From: Oscillospiraceae bacterium
GTDB lineage: Bacteria > Bacillota > Clostridia > Oscillospirales > Ruminococcaceae
Reading direction: 5' to 3'
Assembly: GCA_900770195.1 (NCBI GenBank)
Contig: CAAGJI010000077.1
Span: 1 to 5,689 of the forward strand
DNA length: 5,689 bases
Part shown: positions 1-5,689 of the stretch, one piece after another
How positions within the stretch are numbered: position 1 is the stretch's first letter
Layout of the letters: each line of letters starts with the position of its first letter
Translations under genes and position numbers: made by a program
The notes under the pieces: model-generated
Told to the model about the DNA's origin: nothing
What the model saw: the letters and a program-made list of their open reading frames with translations, nothing else
Databases searched by the model: none

Positions 1-43
1 CCAGTCACTTTAGATGTGATTTTAATTGAATTTGTAAGCAAAA

Positions 44-97
44 TTAACCTCTCCGAGCGACTACGTCGCCCACCTCTCCTTAAAAGGAGAGGCTTAA
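44..97. repeat. Palindromic MITE-like intergenic repeat
   Basis: The element is built from nested inverted repeats. CCTCTCC occurs at 48-54 and again at 73-79. Its complement GGAGAGG lies at 86-92. The second copy forms a perfect 9-bp hairpin with it (CCTCTCCTT 73-81 against AAGGAGAGG 84-92). Between the two CCTCTCC copies is a small GC-rich hairpin, GCGAC-TAC-GTCGC (57-69). The outer ends TTAA (44-47 and 94-97) are complementary, so the whole unit can also fold with 48-54 against 86-92. Similar CCTCTCC...GGAGAGG elements are, from memory, dispersed in gut clostridial genomes; copy number cannot be checked here. No U-run follows the hairpin directly, so it is not a canonical terminator, although it may protect or end an upstream transcript. 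Confidence 0.7.
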
Positions 98-136
98 ATC
101 TGAAAATTGATTTCCGTGGCTTCTCATTTTTTTAGG

Positions 137-165
137 TTGACAATATATGGGTAAAGTGGTATAAT
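137..165 (+). promoter_or_regulatory. Consensus sigma-A promoter for trkA-trkH
   Basis: TTGACA at 137-142 and TATAAT at 160-165 are both perfect matches to the vegetative consensus, with the optimal 17-bp spacer. TGG immediately before the -10 box (157-159) gives an extended -10 TGn motif. Transcription would start near 172-174, leaving a leader of about 45 bases before the trkA ATG at 219. That is too short for a c-di-AMP riboswitch of the kind that controls K+ transporters in some Firmicutes. A site this close to consensus suggests strong constitutive expression unless an unseen repressor acts. Confidence 0.88.
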
Positions 166-218
166 TGTCTTTGATATATTATCAAATCAGATGAATAAAT
201 AATTTACAGGTGGATTTT

Positions 219-1577
219 ATGAAAGTAGTAGTTATAGGAAATGGAAAAATAGGAAGCAGTTTGTCCTCTGCACTTGTCAGCGAAGGGCATGATGTTACAA
301 TTGTTGACAATAACGAGGCAAAATTAAACAGGTCGAAAAATACCCTTGATGTTATGTGCATAGAGGGAAATGGTGCAACTTCTGAAACACAGCTTGAGGC
401 ATCTGTTGACAAGTCACAGATTGTTATTTCAGTAACACCATATGATGAACTTAATATATTAAGCTGTCTTATTGCAAAAAGACTTGGTGCGGAAAAGACA
501 ATTTCAAGAGTGCGTATGCCTGAATATTTCAAGCAAATGCATCTTATAAAAGAAGAACTTGGTTTATCGATGGTTATAAATCCTGAACTTATAACGGCAA
601 GTGAGATATTTCGTGTTTTAACACTTCCTGCCGCTGTTAAAGTTGAAGTTTTTGGAAAAGGCAGACTTGAACTCATTGAGTTTAAAGTTACTGATAAAAC
701 AGGAATTGCACCTGTTAATCTTCATAATCTTTACAAAAAAGTAAAAACAAAATTTCTTGTTTGTGCAGTTCAGCGTGACAAAGAAGTTTTCATACCTACA
801 GGCGATTTTATAATAAGAAATAATGACAGATTAAGCATTGCTGCAACGCATAAAAGCATTGAAAAATTCTTCCGTTCAAGCGGACTTATGAAAGATAAAG
901 TAAAATCTGTTATGATAGCAGGCGGAGGAATGATCGGATATTATCTTGCGTCGCAACTTCTTTCTGTTGGTATGCGTGTTAAGATAATAGAAAAGGATGA
1001 AGACAGAAGTCTTGAAATTGCACGTCTTCTTCCGCAGGCAATTGTCATACACGGTGACGGAACAGATCAGGCACTTCTTATGGAAGAGGGAATAATGAGT
1101 GCAGATGCATTTGTTGCATTGACAGGAATAGATGAAGAAAATATTATTCTTTCGCTTTTTGCAAAGGAAAATACAAATGCAAAAGTAGTTACAAAAATAA
1201 ACAGAGATAATTATATAAATATTGCGTCACAGATAGGAATTGACTGCATAGTTTCGCCTAAATCACTTGTTGTAAGCAATGTTATAAGCTATGTGCGAAG
1301 CCTTGACAATGCTGCTGACAGTGAAATTGAATCGCTGTATCATCTTGTAGGCGGTGAAGTAGAAGCGATAGAATTTAAAGTTAAAGAAAATGTTGAAAAT
1401 GTTGTTGGAACACCGCTTAAAGATATGAAACTTAAAGGAAATATCCTTATATCGGCAATAATCAGAAAAAGAGAAATAATTATTCCTGATGGTAATACTG
1501 AAATTGAACTGGGTGACTCGGTTGTTATTGTCGCAAAGGAACACAGATTTTCAAAATTAAAAGACATACTTGCATAA
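219..1577 (+). CDS. trkA: Trk system potassium uptake protein TrkA (NAD-binding regulatory subunit)
   Basis: This is the cytosolic gating subunit of a Trk K+ uptake system. It binds NAD(H) or adenine nucleotides and controls the TrkH channel from the inner face of the membrane. The 452-residue product has the full-length double layout (RCK_N-RCK_C twice), like E. coli TrkA (about 458 aa) and unlike the single-unit KtrA/KtrC (about 220 aa). The first Rossmann fold opens with GNGKIG at residues 7-12 and has an acidic residue, D30, ending strand 2. The second has GGGMIG at 235-240 and E258. The C-terminal RCK_C domains fall near residues 135-222 and 368-452. I chose the ATG at 219 because AGGTGG (208-213) sits 5 bases upstream and the protein then begins directly with the first Rossmann strand. 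A GTG in frame at 210 lies inside that ribosome-binding site. The stop is 11 bases before trkH, which has its own GGAGG. Confidence 0.95.
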   Translation: MKVVVIGNGKIGSSLSSALVSEGHDVTIVDNNEAKLNRSKNTLDVMCIEGNGATSETQLEASVDKSQIVISVTPYDELNILSCLIAKRLGAEKTISRVRMPEYFKQMHLIKEELGLSMVINPELITASEIFRVLTLPAAVKVEVFGKGRLELIEFKVTDKTGIAPVNLHNLYKKVKTKFLVCAVQRDKEVFIPTGDFIIRNNDRLSIAATHKSIEKFFRSSGLMKDKVKSVMIAGGGMIGYYLASQLLSVGMRVKIIEKDEDRSLEIARLLPQAIVIHGDGTDQALLMEEGIMSADAFVALTGIDEENIILSLFAKENTNAKVVTKINRDNYINIASQIGIDCIVSPKSLVVSNVISYVRSLDNAADSEIESLYHLVGGEVEAIEFKVKENVENVVGTPLKDMKLKGNILISAIIRKREIIIPDGNTEIELGDSVVIVAKEHRFSKLKDILA

Positions 1578-1588
1578 ACGGAGGAATT

Positions 1589-3034
1589 ATGAATAAATCG
1601 TTAGTCTTTCACTATCTTTCAAAAGCCATGCTTCTGGGTTCAGCTTTGTTTTTTATTCCTGCAATAGTTGCAATCGGTTATGGCGAATATGACTGTATGA
1701 AAATTTTTATTGCTGTAGGTGTGGGAGTGGCACTTTTATTTCTTCCAATTTCGCTTATAAAGCCGAAAAATAAAAAAATGTATGCAAGAGAGGGACTTGC
1801 AATAACCGCAATGATATGGATACTGTTTTCTCTTGCGGGTGCATTGCCGTTTTTTTTCAGCGGCTGTATAAAAAATTTTGCTGATGCATTTTTTGAAGCG
1901 TCATCGGGTTTTACAACAACGGGTTCTACAATTCTTTCGGACGTTGAGGCACTTCCTAAAAGTATGCTTTTATGGAGAAGCCTTACAAACTGGATAGGTG
2001 GTATGGGCGTGCTTGTTTTTGCAATTGCCATACTTCCGTCATCTGCTGACTCACTTTATTTAATGCAGGCGGAATGTCCCGGTCCTGATGTAAATAAGCT
2101 TGTTCCTAAGGGTAAAAAAACGGCTGTATATCTGTATATTATGTATACTGTTATAACGGTTCTGGTTTTCGTTTTCCTTTTATTTGGAAAAATGCCCGTT
2201 TTCGACAGCGTTTGCTGTGCAATGAGTACGGCTGCAACGGGCGGATTCAGTATAAAAAATGCCGGTGTGGGTTTTTATAACTCGCCTTATATCGAGGGTG
2301 TTGTAACAGTCGGAATGTTTCTTTTTGGTATAAATTTCAGCCTTTATTATCTTATGATAATAAGAAGATTCAAGGAAATTAAAAGAAACTCGGAACTTAA
2401 AGCCTATATCGGAATAATAATCTTTGCGGTTATTCTTATAACAATAAATATTCTTCCACAGTATGGTTCTGTAAAATCTGCTTTCAGATATTCTTCTTTT
2501 CAGGTTGTCAGTATTATGACATCAACAGGTTTCGGAACGGCTGATTTCTGCAAATGGCCTGCATTTTCACAGACATTGCTGCTTCTGCTTATGTTTATCG
2601 GTGCATCAAGCGGTTCAACAGGCGGTGGATTTAAAGTTTCAAGATTTTTGATTCTTTTGAAAAGTGCATCACTTTCAATAAGAAGACTTATCCACCCGAA
2701 TTCAGTTAATGTTGTCAAAATTGATGGAAAAGTAATTGATTCTGATTCAGTTCACTCAGTTATGAGATACCTTATAATTTATCTTGCACTTGCAGCTGCT
2801 TCAGTTTTACTTATTTCAATTGACAATGTGGATTTCGGAACGTCTTTTTCATCAGTTCTTACTTGTCTTAACAATATAGGTCCGGGAATAAATAAAGTCG
2901 GACCGACTGAAAATTTTGGATTTTATTCGGATTTTGCAAAAGTAGTTTTATCAATTGATATGCTGCTTGGCAGACTTGAATGCCTGCCGTTCCTTGTTAT
3001 GCTTTCGCCATCTGTATGGAGAAATAAATTCTGA
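1589..3034 (+). CDS. trkH: Trk system potassium uptake protein TrkH (channel subunit)
   Basis: This is the integral membrane, K+-translocating subunit that works with TrkA. The 481-residue length matches the TrkH family. Four pore-loop repeats each keep the selectivity-filter glycine: TTTGS (G112), ATGGF (G218), STGFG (G314) and NNIGPG (G431). This pattern fits K+ selectivity. Hydrophobic helices lie around residues 12-30, 38-57, 68-90, 136-150, 180-199, 236-257, 272-289, 328-340, 392-410 and 451-473. The segment GASSGSTGGGFKVSR (338-352) matches the intramembrane gating loop in the third repeat, and the C-terminal MLLGRLE...PFLVML is a family signature. GGAGG at 1580-1584 precedes the ATG by 4 bases. 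It is almost certainly co-transcribed with trkA from the promoter at 137-165. No frameshift or lost key residue was seen. No hairpin terminator follows, so read-through into sigK is possible. Confidence 0.95.
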   Translation: MNKSLVFHYLSKAMLLGSALFFIPAIVAIGYGEYDCMKIFIAVGVGVALLFLPISLIKPKNKKMYAREGLAITAMIWILFSLAGALPFFFSGCIKNFADAFFEASSGFTTTGSTILSDVEALPKSMLLWRSLTNWIGGMGVLVFAIAILPSSADSLYLMQAECPGPDVNKLVPKGKKTAVYLYIMYTVITVLVFVFLLFGKMPVFDSVCCAMSTAATGGFSIKNAGVGFYNSPYIEGVVTVGMFLFGINFSLYYLMIIRRFKEIKRNSELKAYIGIIIFAVILITINILPQYGSVKSAFRYSSFQVVSIMTSTGFGTADFCKWPAFSQTLLLLLMFIGASSGSTGGGFKVSRFLILLKSASLSIRRLIHPNSVNVVKIDGKVIDSDSVHSVMRYLIIYLALAAASVLLISIDNVDFGTSFSSVLTCLNNIGPGINKVGPTENFGFYSDFAKVVLSIDMLLGRLECLPFLVMLSPSVWRNKF

Positions 3035-3066
3035 TTTTTTTCTGTAATAGGACATTCATATTATGC

Positions 3067-3097
3067 CATATAAATATTCTGAGGTGATATTTATATG
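3067..3097 (+). promoter_or_regulatory. Perfect 11-bp inverted repeat enclosing the sigK ribosome-binding site and start codon
   Basis: The left arm CATATAAATAT (3067-3077) and right arm ATATTTATATG (3087-3097) are exact reverse complements with a 9-base loop (3078-3086). The loop holds most of the ribosome-binding site (GAGGTGAT, 3081-3088). The last three bases of the right arm are the sigK ATG. In RNA this hairpin would pair the start codon. In DNA the palindrome could be an operator. The symmetry is read directly from the sequence. A regulatory role is inferred, and the stem is weak (10 A-U pairs, 1 G-C pair). Confidence 0.6.
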
Positions 3098-3769
3098 ATA
3101 ATTGCATTGCTACAGAATATTATTTTCTGTATTCTTCACGTTGATTACAGCACTTCATTTCCGTCAGCAATATCAAAAGAAGAAGAATATAATGCTTTTG
3201 AAAGGCTTGAAAAAGGTGATGAAAATGCACGGAATTTTCTGGTTGAGCATAATTTGCGGCTTGTCGCACATATTGCAAAAAAATTCTATGATGCAGGACA
3301 GTCGCAAGATGAACTTATTTCAACGGGAACGGTCGGACTTATAAAGGCTGTTTCAACTTTTGACTATACAAAAGGAAGCAGGTTTTCTTCGTATGCAGGC
3401 AGATGCATTGAAAACGAAATACTTATGGCACTTAGAAATAATAAAAAAACTGCAAATGATATTTCAATATATGAACCTGTTGACACGGATAAAGACGGAA
3501 ACAGTTTGACTTTGCTTGATATTATGGTCGATGATGTCAGGACAGATATGAAAGCTGAAAGCAAAATACAGATATGTCAGCTGAAAAATTTTATGGAAAA
3601 ATTTCTTGATGAAAGAGAAAGCGAAATAATAAAAATGAGATACGGACTTGAAAACGGTGCTGAAATGCCTCAGAGAGAGGTTGCAAAGCAGCTTGGAATA
3701 TCAAGGTCTTATGTATCACGTATTGAAAAAAAGGCTTTAAAAAAGCTCAGAAACGCTTATGAAACATAA
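3095..3769 (+). CDS. sigK: RNA polymerase sporulation sigma factor sigma-K (pro-sigma-K)
   Basis: This is the late mother-cell sigma factor that directs spore coat and maturation genes. The 224-residue product is an uninterrupted sigma-70 family protein. Region 2 runs from about 45 to 115, with NLRLVAHIAKKF (53-64) and AGRCIENEILMALR (101-114). Region 4 runs from about 171 to 219 and includes the helix-turn-helix QREVAKQLGISRSYVSRIEKKAL. AHIAKKF and SRSYVSRIEKKAL match B. subtilis sigma-K better than sigma-E. The N-terminus (residues 2-16) is strongly hydrophobic, consistent with a pro-sequence removed by a SpoIVFB-type intramembrane protease; it is about 5 residues shorter than in B. subtilis when aligned on the FP at 22-23. 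The coding sequence is continuous, with no skin-like prophage insertion. The start at 3095 is set by GAGGTGAT (3081-3088). hisC follows after 12 bases. Confidence 0.92.
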   Translation: MIIALLQNIIFCILHVDYSTSFPSAISKEEEYNAFERLEKGDENARNFLVEHNLRLVAHIAKKFYDAGQSQDELISTGTVGLIKAVSTFDYTKGSRFSSYAGRCIENEILMALRNNKKTANDISIYEPVDTDKDGNSLTLLDIMVDDVRTDMKAESKIQICQLKNFMEKFLDERESEIIKMRYGLENGAEMPQREVAKQLGISRSYVSRIEKKALKKLRNAYET

Positions 3770-3781
3770 AGGAGAGTAAAA

Positions 3782-4843
3782 ATGGAAGAAAAATGGAGAG
3801 AAAATTTAATTAAGATAGAACCATATGTTGCAGGGGAACAGTCAAAATCTCCAAACTTAATCAAGCTGAATGCAAATGAAAACGCATATCCGCCGTCACC
3901 AAAAACAAAAGAAGTTCTTGGAAATTTTAACATTGCAAAACTTAGAAAATATCCTGATGCAATGGGTGAACCGCTTAAATCGACACTTGCTGAATATTAT
4001 GGACTTAAAAAAGAACAGGTATTTGTCGGAAATGGTTCAGATGATGTTCTTGCAGCAGCTTTCAGAGCATTTTTTAATTCGGATAAACCGATTTTTTACC
4101 CTGATATAACATATTCTTTTTATCCTGTATGGTGCGATCTGATGAAAGTTCCTTATGAACTTAAAAAACTGAACGATGATTTTACAATCAATACAGAAGA
4201 TTATTATGAAGAAAATGGGGGAGTTATATTCCCAAACCCTAATGCACCAACAAGTATAGGAATGGGGCTTGATAAAGTCAGGGATATTCTTGACCATAAT
4301 CAGGATGTTATAGTCGTTATAGATGAAACATATGTTGACTTTGGCGGTGAAACAGCTTTACCTCTTCTTGATGAATATAAAAACCTTGTCATAACAAGAA
4401 CATTTTCAAAGTCACGTTCACTTGCAGGAATGCGTCTGGGCTTCGCTATGGCAAGCGAGGAGCTTGTTTCGTATATGAATGCAGTAAAAGACTCATACAA
4501 CACATATCCGCTTGATACGGTCGCTATGGCGGTTGGAACGGCATCTGTGAAAGATGAAAAATATTTCAGAGATACATTGGATAAAATAATAAAAACGAGA
4601 GAAAAAGTTTCAAAAGAACTTGAAGAACTTGGTTTTGAAGTATTTCCAAGTCAGACAAATTTCCTGTTTACAAAGCATAAAACAGCGAAATCTGTGGATA
4701 TTTTTGAATATTTAAAGACCAAGGAAATATTTATACGTCATTTTTTAGCACCAAGAGTGAACGAATATTTAAGAATTACCGTTGGAACAGATGAAGAAAT
4801 GGAAAAAATGATGATAGAAATCAAGAAATTTCTTGAAAAATAA
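3782..4843 (+). CDS. hisC: Histidinol-phosphate aminotransferase (PLP-dependent, class I/II fold)
   Basis: HisC converts imidazole-acetol phosphate and glutamate to histidinol phosphate and 2-oxoglutarate in histidine biosynthesis, in the cytoplasm. The 353-residue length is normal. Visible motifs are the N-terminal substrate-site segment KLNANENAYPPSP (28-40), GNGSDDVL for cofactor phosphate binding (83-90), PNPNAPTS (151-158), DETYVDF with the PLP-ring aspartate D181, FSKSRSLAGMRLGFA with Schiff-base lysine K210 and phosphate-binding R218, and YLRITVGT with the substrate carboxylate-binding arginine R331. GGAGAG at 3771-3776 precedes the ATG. It stands alone, without other his genes, 12 bases after sigK and 22 before nrdG. 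Many HisC-family enzymes also accept aromatic amino acids, and CobD is a relative, so exact substrate is less certain than family. Confidence 0.9.
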   Translation: MEEKWRENLIKIEPYVAGEQSKSPNLIKLNANENAYPPSPKTKEVLGNFNIAKLRKYPDAMGEPLKSTLAEYYGLKKEQVFVGNGSDDVLAAAFRAFFNSDKPIFYPDITYSFYPVWCDLMKVPYELKKLNDDFTINTEDYYEENGGVIFPNPNAPTSIGMGLDKVRDILDHNQDVIVVIDETYVDFGGETALPLLDEYKNLVITRTFSKSRSLAGMRLGFAMASEELVSYMNAVKDSYNTYPLDTVAMAVGTASVKDEKYFRDTLDKIIKTREKVSKELEELGFEVFPSQTNFLFTKHKTAKSVDIFEYLKTKEIFIRHFLAPRVNEYLRITVGTDEEMEKMMIEIKKFLEK

Positions 4844-4865
4844 TCATCTTTATGAGGGTGAAATA

Positions 4866-5366
4866 GTGGATATAAGAATAGCAGGGACTGTCAGCAATTC
4901 AATAGTTGATGGTCCGGGTTTCAGATACGCAATTTTTGTGCAGGGTTGCCCGCATAATTGTAAGGGTTGTCATAACCCGAACACGCACGATTTTAACGGC
5001 GGAAAAATTGTTGATACGGAAGTTATAATTAATCAGATAGATGAAGATCCGTTGCTTGATGGTGTTACTTTCAGCGGCGGTGAACCGTTTTGCCAGTGTG
5101 AACCTTTGTATGAAATTGGCAGAAAAGTAAAAGAAAAAAGGCTTAATATAGTCACTTATACAGGTTATGAATATGAGTGGCTTATTGAACACAAAAACGA
5201 GAATCACATAGGCGACCTACTTTCTGTTACGGACATTTTGATAGACGGAAAATTTATTCTTGAGGAAAGAAGTCTTGAATTAAGATTCAAGGGAAGCAAA
5301 AATCAGAGGATAATAGATGTAAAAAAATCAGAAGAAGCAGGAAAAATTGTTATAGCTGATATATAA
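4866..5366 (+). CDS. nrdG: Anaerobic ribonucleoside-triphosphate reductase activating protein NrdG (radical SAM)
   Basis: NrdG uses a [4Fe-4S] cluster and S-adenosylmethionine to place the glycyl radical on the class III ribonucleotide reductase NrdD, allowing dNTP synthesis without oxygen. The product is 166 residues, near E. coli NrdG (154). C28-x3-C32-x2-C35, within GCPHNCKGCHNP, is the cluster-binding motif. SGGEP (70-74) is the SAM-binding GGE motif, and the C-terminal GSKNQRIIDV (143-152) is typical of the family. I prefer the GTG at 4866 because GAGGGTG (4854-4860) is 5 bases upstream and the protein then begins MDIRIAG, as clostridial homologs do. A TTG at 4833 would overlap hisC and lacks a good ribosome-binding site. 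nrdD is not adjacent in this window. A terminator follows 4 bases after the stop. Confidence 0.93.
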   Translation: MDIRIAGTVSNSIVDGPGFRYAIFVQGCPHNCKGCHNPNTHDFNGGKIVDTEVIINQIDEDPLLDGVTFSGGEPFCQCEPLYEIGRKVKEKRLNIVTYTGYEYEWLIEHKNENHIGDLLSVTDILIDGKFILEERSLELRFKGSKNQRIIDVKKSEEAGKIVIADI

Positions 5367-5370
5367 ATTT

Positions 5371-5400
5371 AATCCCTTTGGCGATTGTCAGAGGGATTTT
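5371..5400 (+). terminator. Rho-independent terminator after nrdG
   Basis: AATCCCT (5371-5377) pairs exactly with AGGGATT (5392-5398). The stem extends inward by a T-G wobble, a T-A and a G-C pair (5378-5380 with 5389-5391) to a loop of about 8 bases. The right arm runs into TTTT (5397-5400). It starts 4 bases after the nrdG stop and ends the sigK-hisC-nrdG transcript, insulating it from the strong promoters downstream. Confidence 0.85.
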
Positions 5401-5405
5401 TATGT

Positions 5406-5493
5406 AAAAAAGAGTAAAATCTATGTAAAAATCATACAAAAAAACAACGATATTGATATAAAAACCCAAAAAAGATACCAAAAAGCAAAAAAA
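5406..5493. promoter_or_regulatory. Phased A-tracts upstream of promoter P1 (UP-element-like, curved DNA)
   Basis: Runs of four to seven A residues lie at 5406-5411, 5416-5419, 5427-5431, 5438-5444, 5460-5464, 5468-5473, 5480-5484 and 5487-5493. Their centres span about 81.5 bases. With one turn skipped near 5450 that is eight helical turns, averaging about 10.2 bp per turn, which favours intrinsic bending. The last tract ends 3 bases before the -35 box, where RNA polymerase alpha C-terminal domains bind in UP elements. A short direct repeat, TATGTAAAAA, occurs at 5401-5410 and 5422-5431. Confidence 0.6.
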
Positions 5494-5496
5494 GCC

Positions 5497-5525
5497 TTGA
5501 CAAACGGAAAGAGAAGTGATATAAT
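5497..5525 (+). promoter_or_regulatory. Consensus sigma-A promoter P1 of a probable stable-RNA operon
   Basis: TTGACA (5497-5502) and TATAAT (5520-5525) are perfect consensus boxes with a 17-bp spacer. TGA at 5517-5519 makes an extended -10. Transcription would start near 5532, where a G occurs. No open reading frame with a ribosome-binding site follows within the window, which points to an untranslated RNA product. Together with P2 and the A-tracts this resembles an rrn control region. Confidence 0.88.
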
Positions 5526-5585
5526 AAATAAGCTGTCTGTTGAGGCACAGAGGAATTTGGAAAGAAGATGTTTGGGTATGAACGG

Positions 5586-5689
5586 GAGTTCACAGAATGT
5601 TTACTTGACAAAATTGATAAGATGTGATAAAATAGAGAGGCTGTCACAGAGAAGAGAGAGGGCAGAAAACGAGTTCACAATTTGTTTAC
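5586..5689 (+). repeat. Imperfect 19-base direct repeat flanking promoter P2
   Basis: GAGTTCACAGAATGTTTAC at 5586-5604 and GAGTTCACAATTTGTTTAC at 5671-5689 agree at 16 of 19 positions, differing only at three adjacent central bases. The first copy abuts the TTGACA of P2. The second ends at the last base of the window. The promoter region therefore appears to consist of duplicated units, and a further -35 box may follow the second copy. Confidence 0.7.
5605..5633 (+). promoter_or_regulatory. Near-consensus sigma-A promoter P2 of a probable stable-RNA operon
   Basis: TTGACA (5605-5610) is perfect and TAAAAT (5628-5633) has one mismatch, with a 17-bp spacer and an extended -10 TGA (5625-5627). 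It lies 108 bases downstream of P1 in the same orientation. Transcription would start near 5639-5640 at a G. In B. subtilis rRNA promoters, initiation with GTP links output to GTP level; whether that applies here is inference. Confidence 0.82.

Noticed and set aside
86..133. The 73-92 hairpin plus the T-run at 127-133 as a rho-independent terminator.
   Set aside because: The T-run is 34 bases from the stem and no other stem abuts it, so the canonical geometry is absent.
1..135. A frame open from the left edge to a TAG at 133-135 (about 44 codons), possibly the end of an upstream gene.
   Set aside because: Most of it runs through the palindromic repeat at 44-97 and yields a low-complexity Arg/Leu/Pro-rich peptide with no recognisable family. 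A short chance frame is more likely.
210..218. A GTG at 210 as an alternative trkA start.
   Set aside because: It lies inside the AGGTGG ribosome-binding site of the ATG at 219 and adds three residues before the conserved first strand.
182..676. A 164-codon frame on the minus strand.
   Set aside because: It lies opposite trkA, whose frame is well supported by domain motifs. Its Ser/Ile/Phe-rich product matches no family I know and it has no convincing ribosome-binding site.
3035..3066. A terminator after trkH, suggested by the T-run at 3035-3041.
   Set aside because: No GC-rich stem precedes the T-run. TAATA/TATTA (3045-3049 with 3059-3063) is too weak and lies downstream of it.
4833..4865. 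A TTG codon giving an 11-residue N-terminal extension of NrdG that overlaps the end of hisC.
   Set aside because: It lacks a good ribosome-binding site, whereas the GTG at 4866 has GAGGGTG 5 bases upstream and gives the usual NrdG N-terminus.
5432..5647. A 71-codon minus-strand frame in the right-hand intergenic region.
   Set aside because: Its Phe/Leu/Ser-rich product comes from reading the A-tracts in reverse, and it overlaps both strong + strand promoters.

Overview
The window reads as chromosome from a low-GC, spore-forming, anaerobic member of the Clostridia, perhaps a gut Ruminococcus/Oscillospiraceae-type organism. Three things support this: AT-rich codon use throughout, a gene for the mother-cell sporulation sigma factor sigma-K, and an oxygen-sensitive class III ribonucleotide reductase activase (NrdG). 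Species cannot be fixed from the sequence. All five genes lie on the + strand and all look intact.

Layout. Positions 1-136 hold no convincing gene but contain a compact palindromic repeat (44-97) of the kind dispersed in clostridial genomes. A consensus sigma-A promoter (137-165) then drives trkA (219-1577) and trkH (1589-3034), which encode the NAD-binding regulatory subunit and the membrane channel subunit of a Trk-type K+ uptake system. After a 60-base gap comes sigK (3095-3769). Its ribosome-binding site sits in the loop, and its ATG in the 3' arm, of a perfect 11-bp inverted repeat. hisC (3782-4843, histidinol-phosphate aminotransferase) and nrdG (4866-5366) follow at gaps of 12 and 22 bases. 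A rho-independent terminator (5371-5400) closes the run.

The last 290 bases carry no protein gene. They hold helically phased A-tracts (5406-5493) and two near-consensus sigma-A promoters in tandem (5497-5525 and 5605-5633), both with 17-bp spacers and extended -10 elements. A 19-base direct repeat precedes the second promoter and ends exactly at the window edge. This architecture is typical of a stable-RNA control region, so an rRNA or tRNA operon probably begins just past position 5689, possibly after a third promoter. The RNA gene itself is not in the window.

Functionally, trkA and trkH form one K+ uptake unit. The sigK-hisC-nrdG run joins sporulation, histidine biosynthesis and anaerobic dNTP synthesis, with no evident common pathway. 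No wholly new system is evident. The most unusual signals are the start-codon hairpin at sigK and the phased A-tract/tandem-promoter array at the right end.
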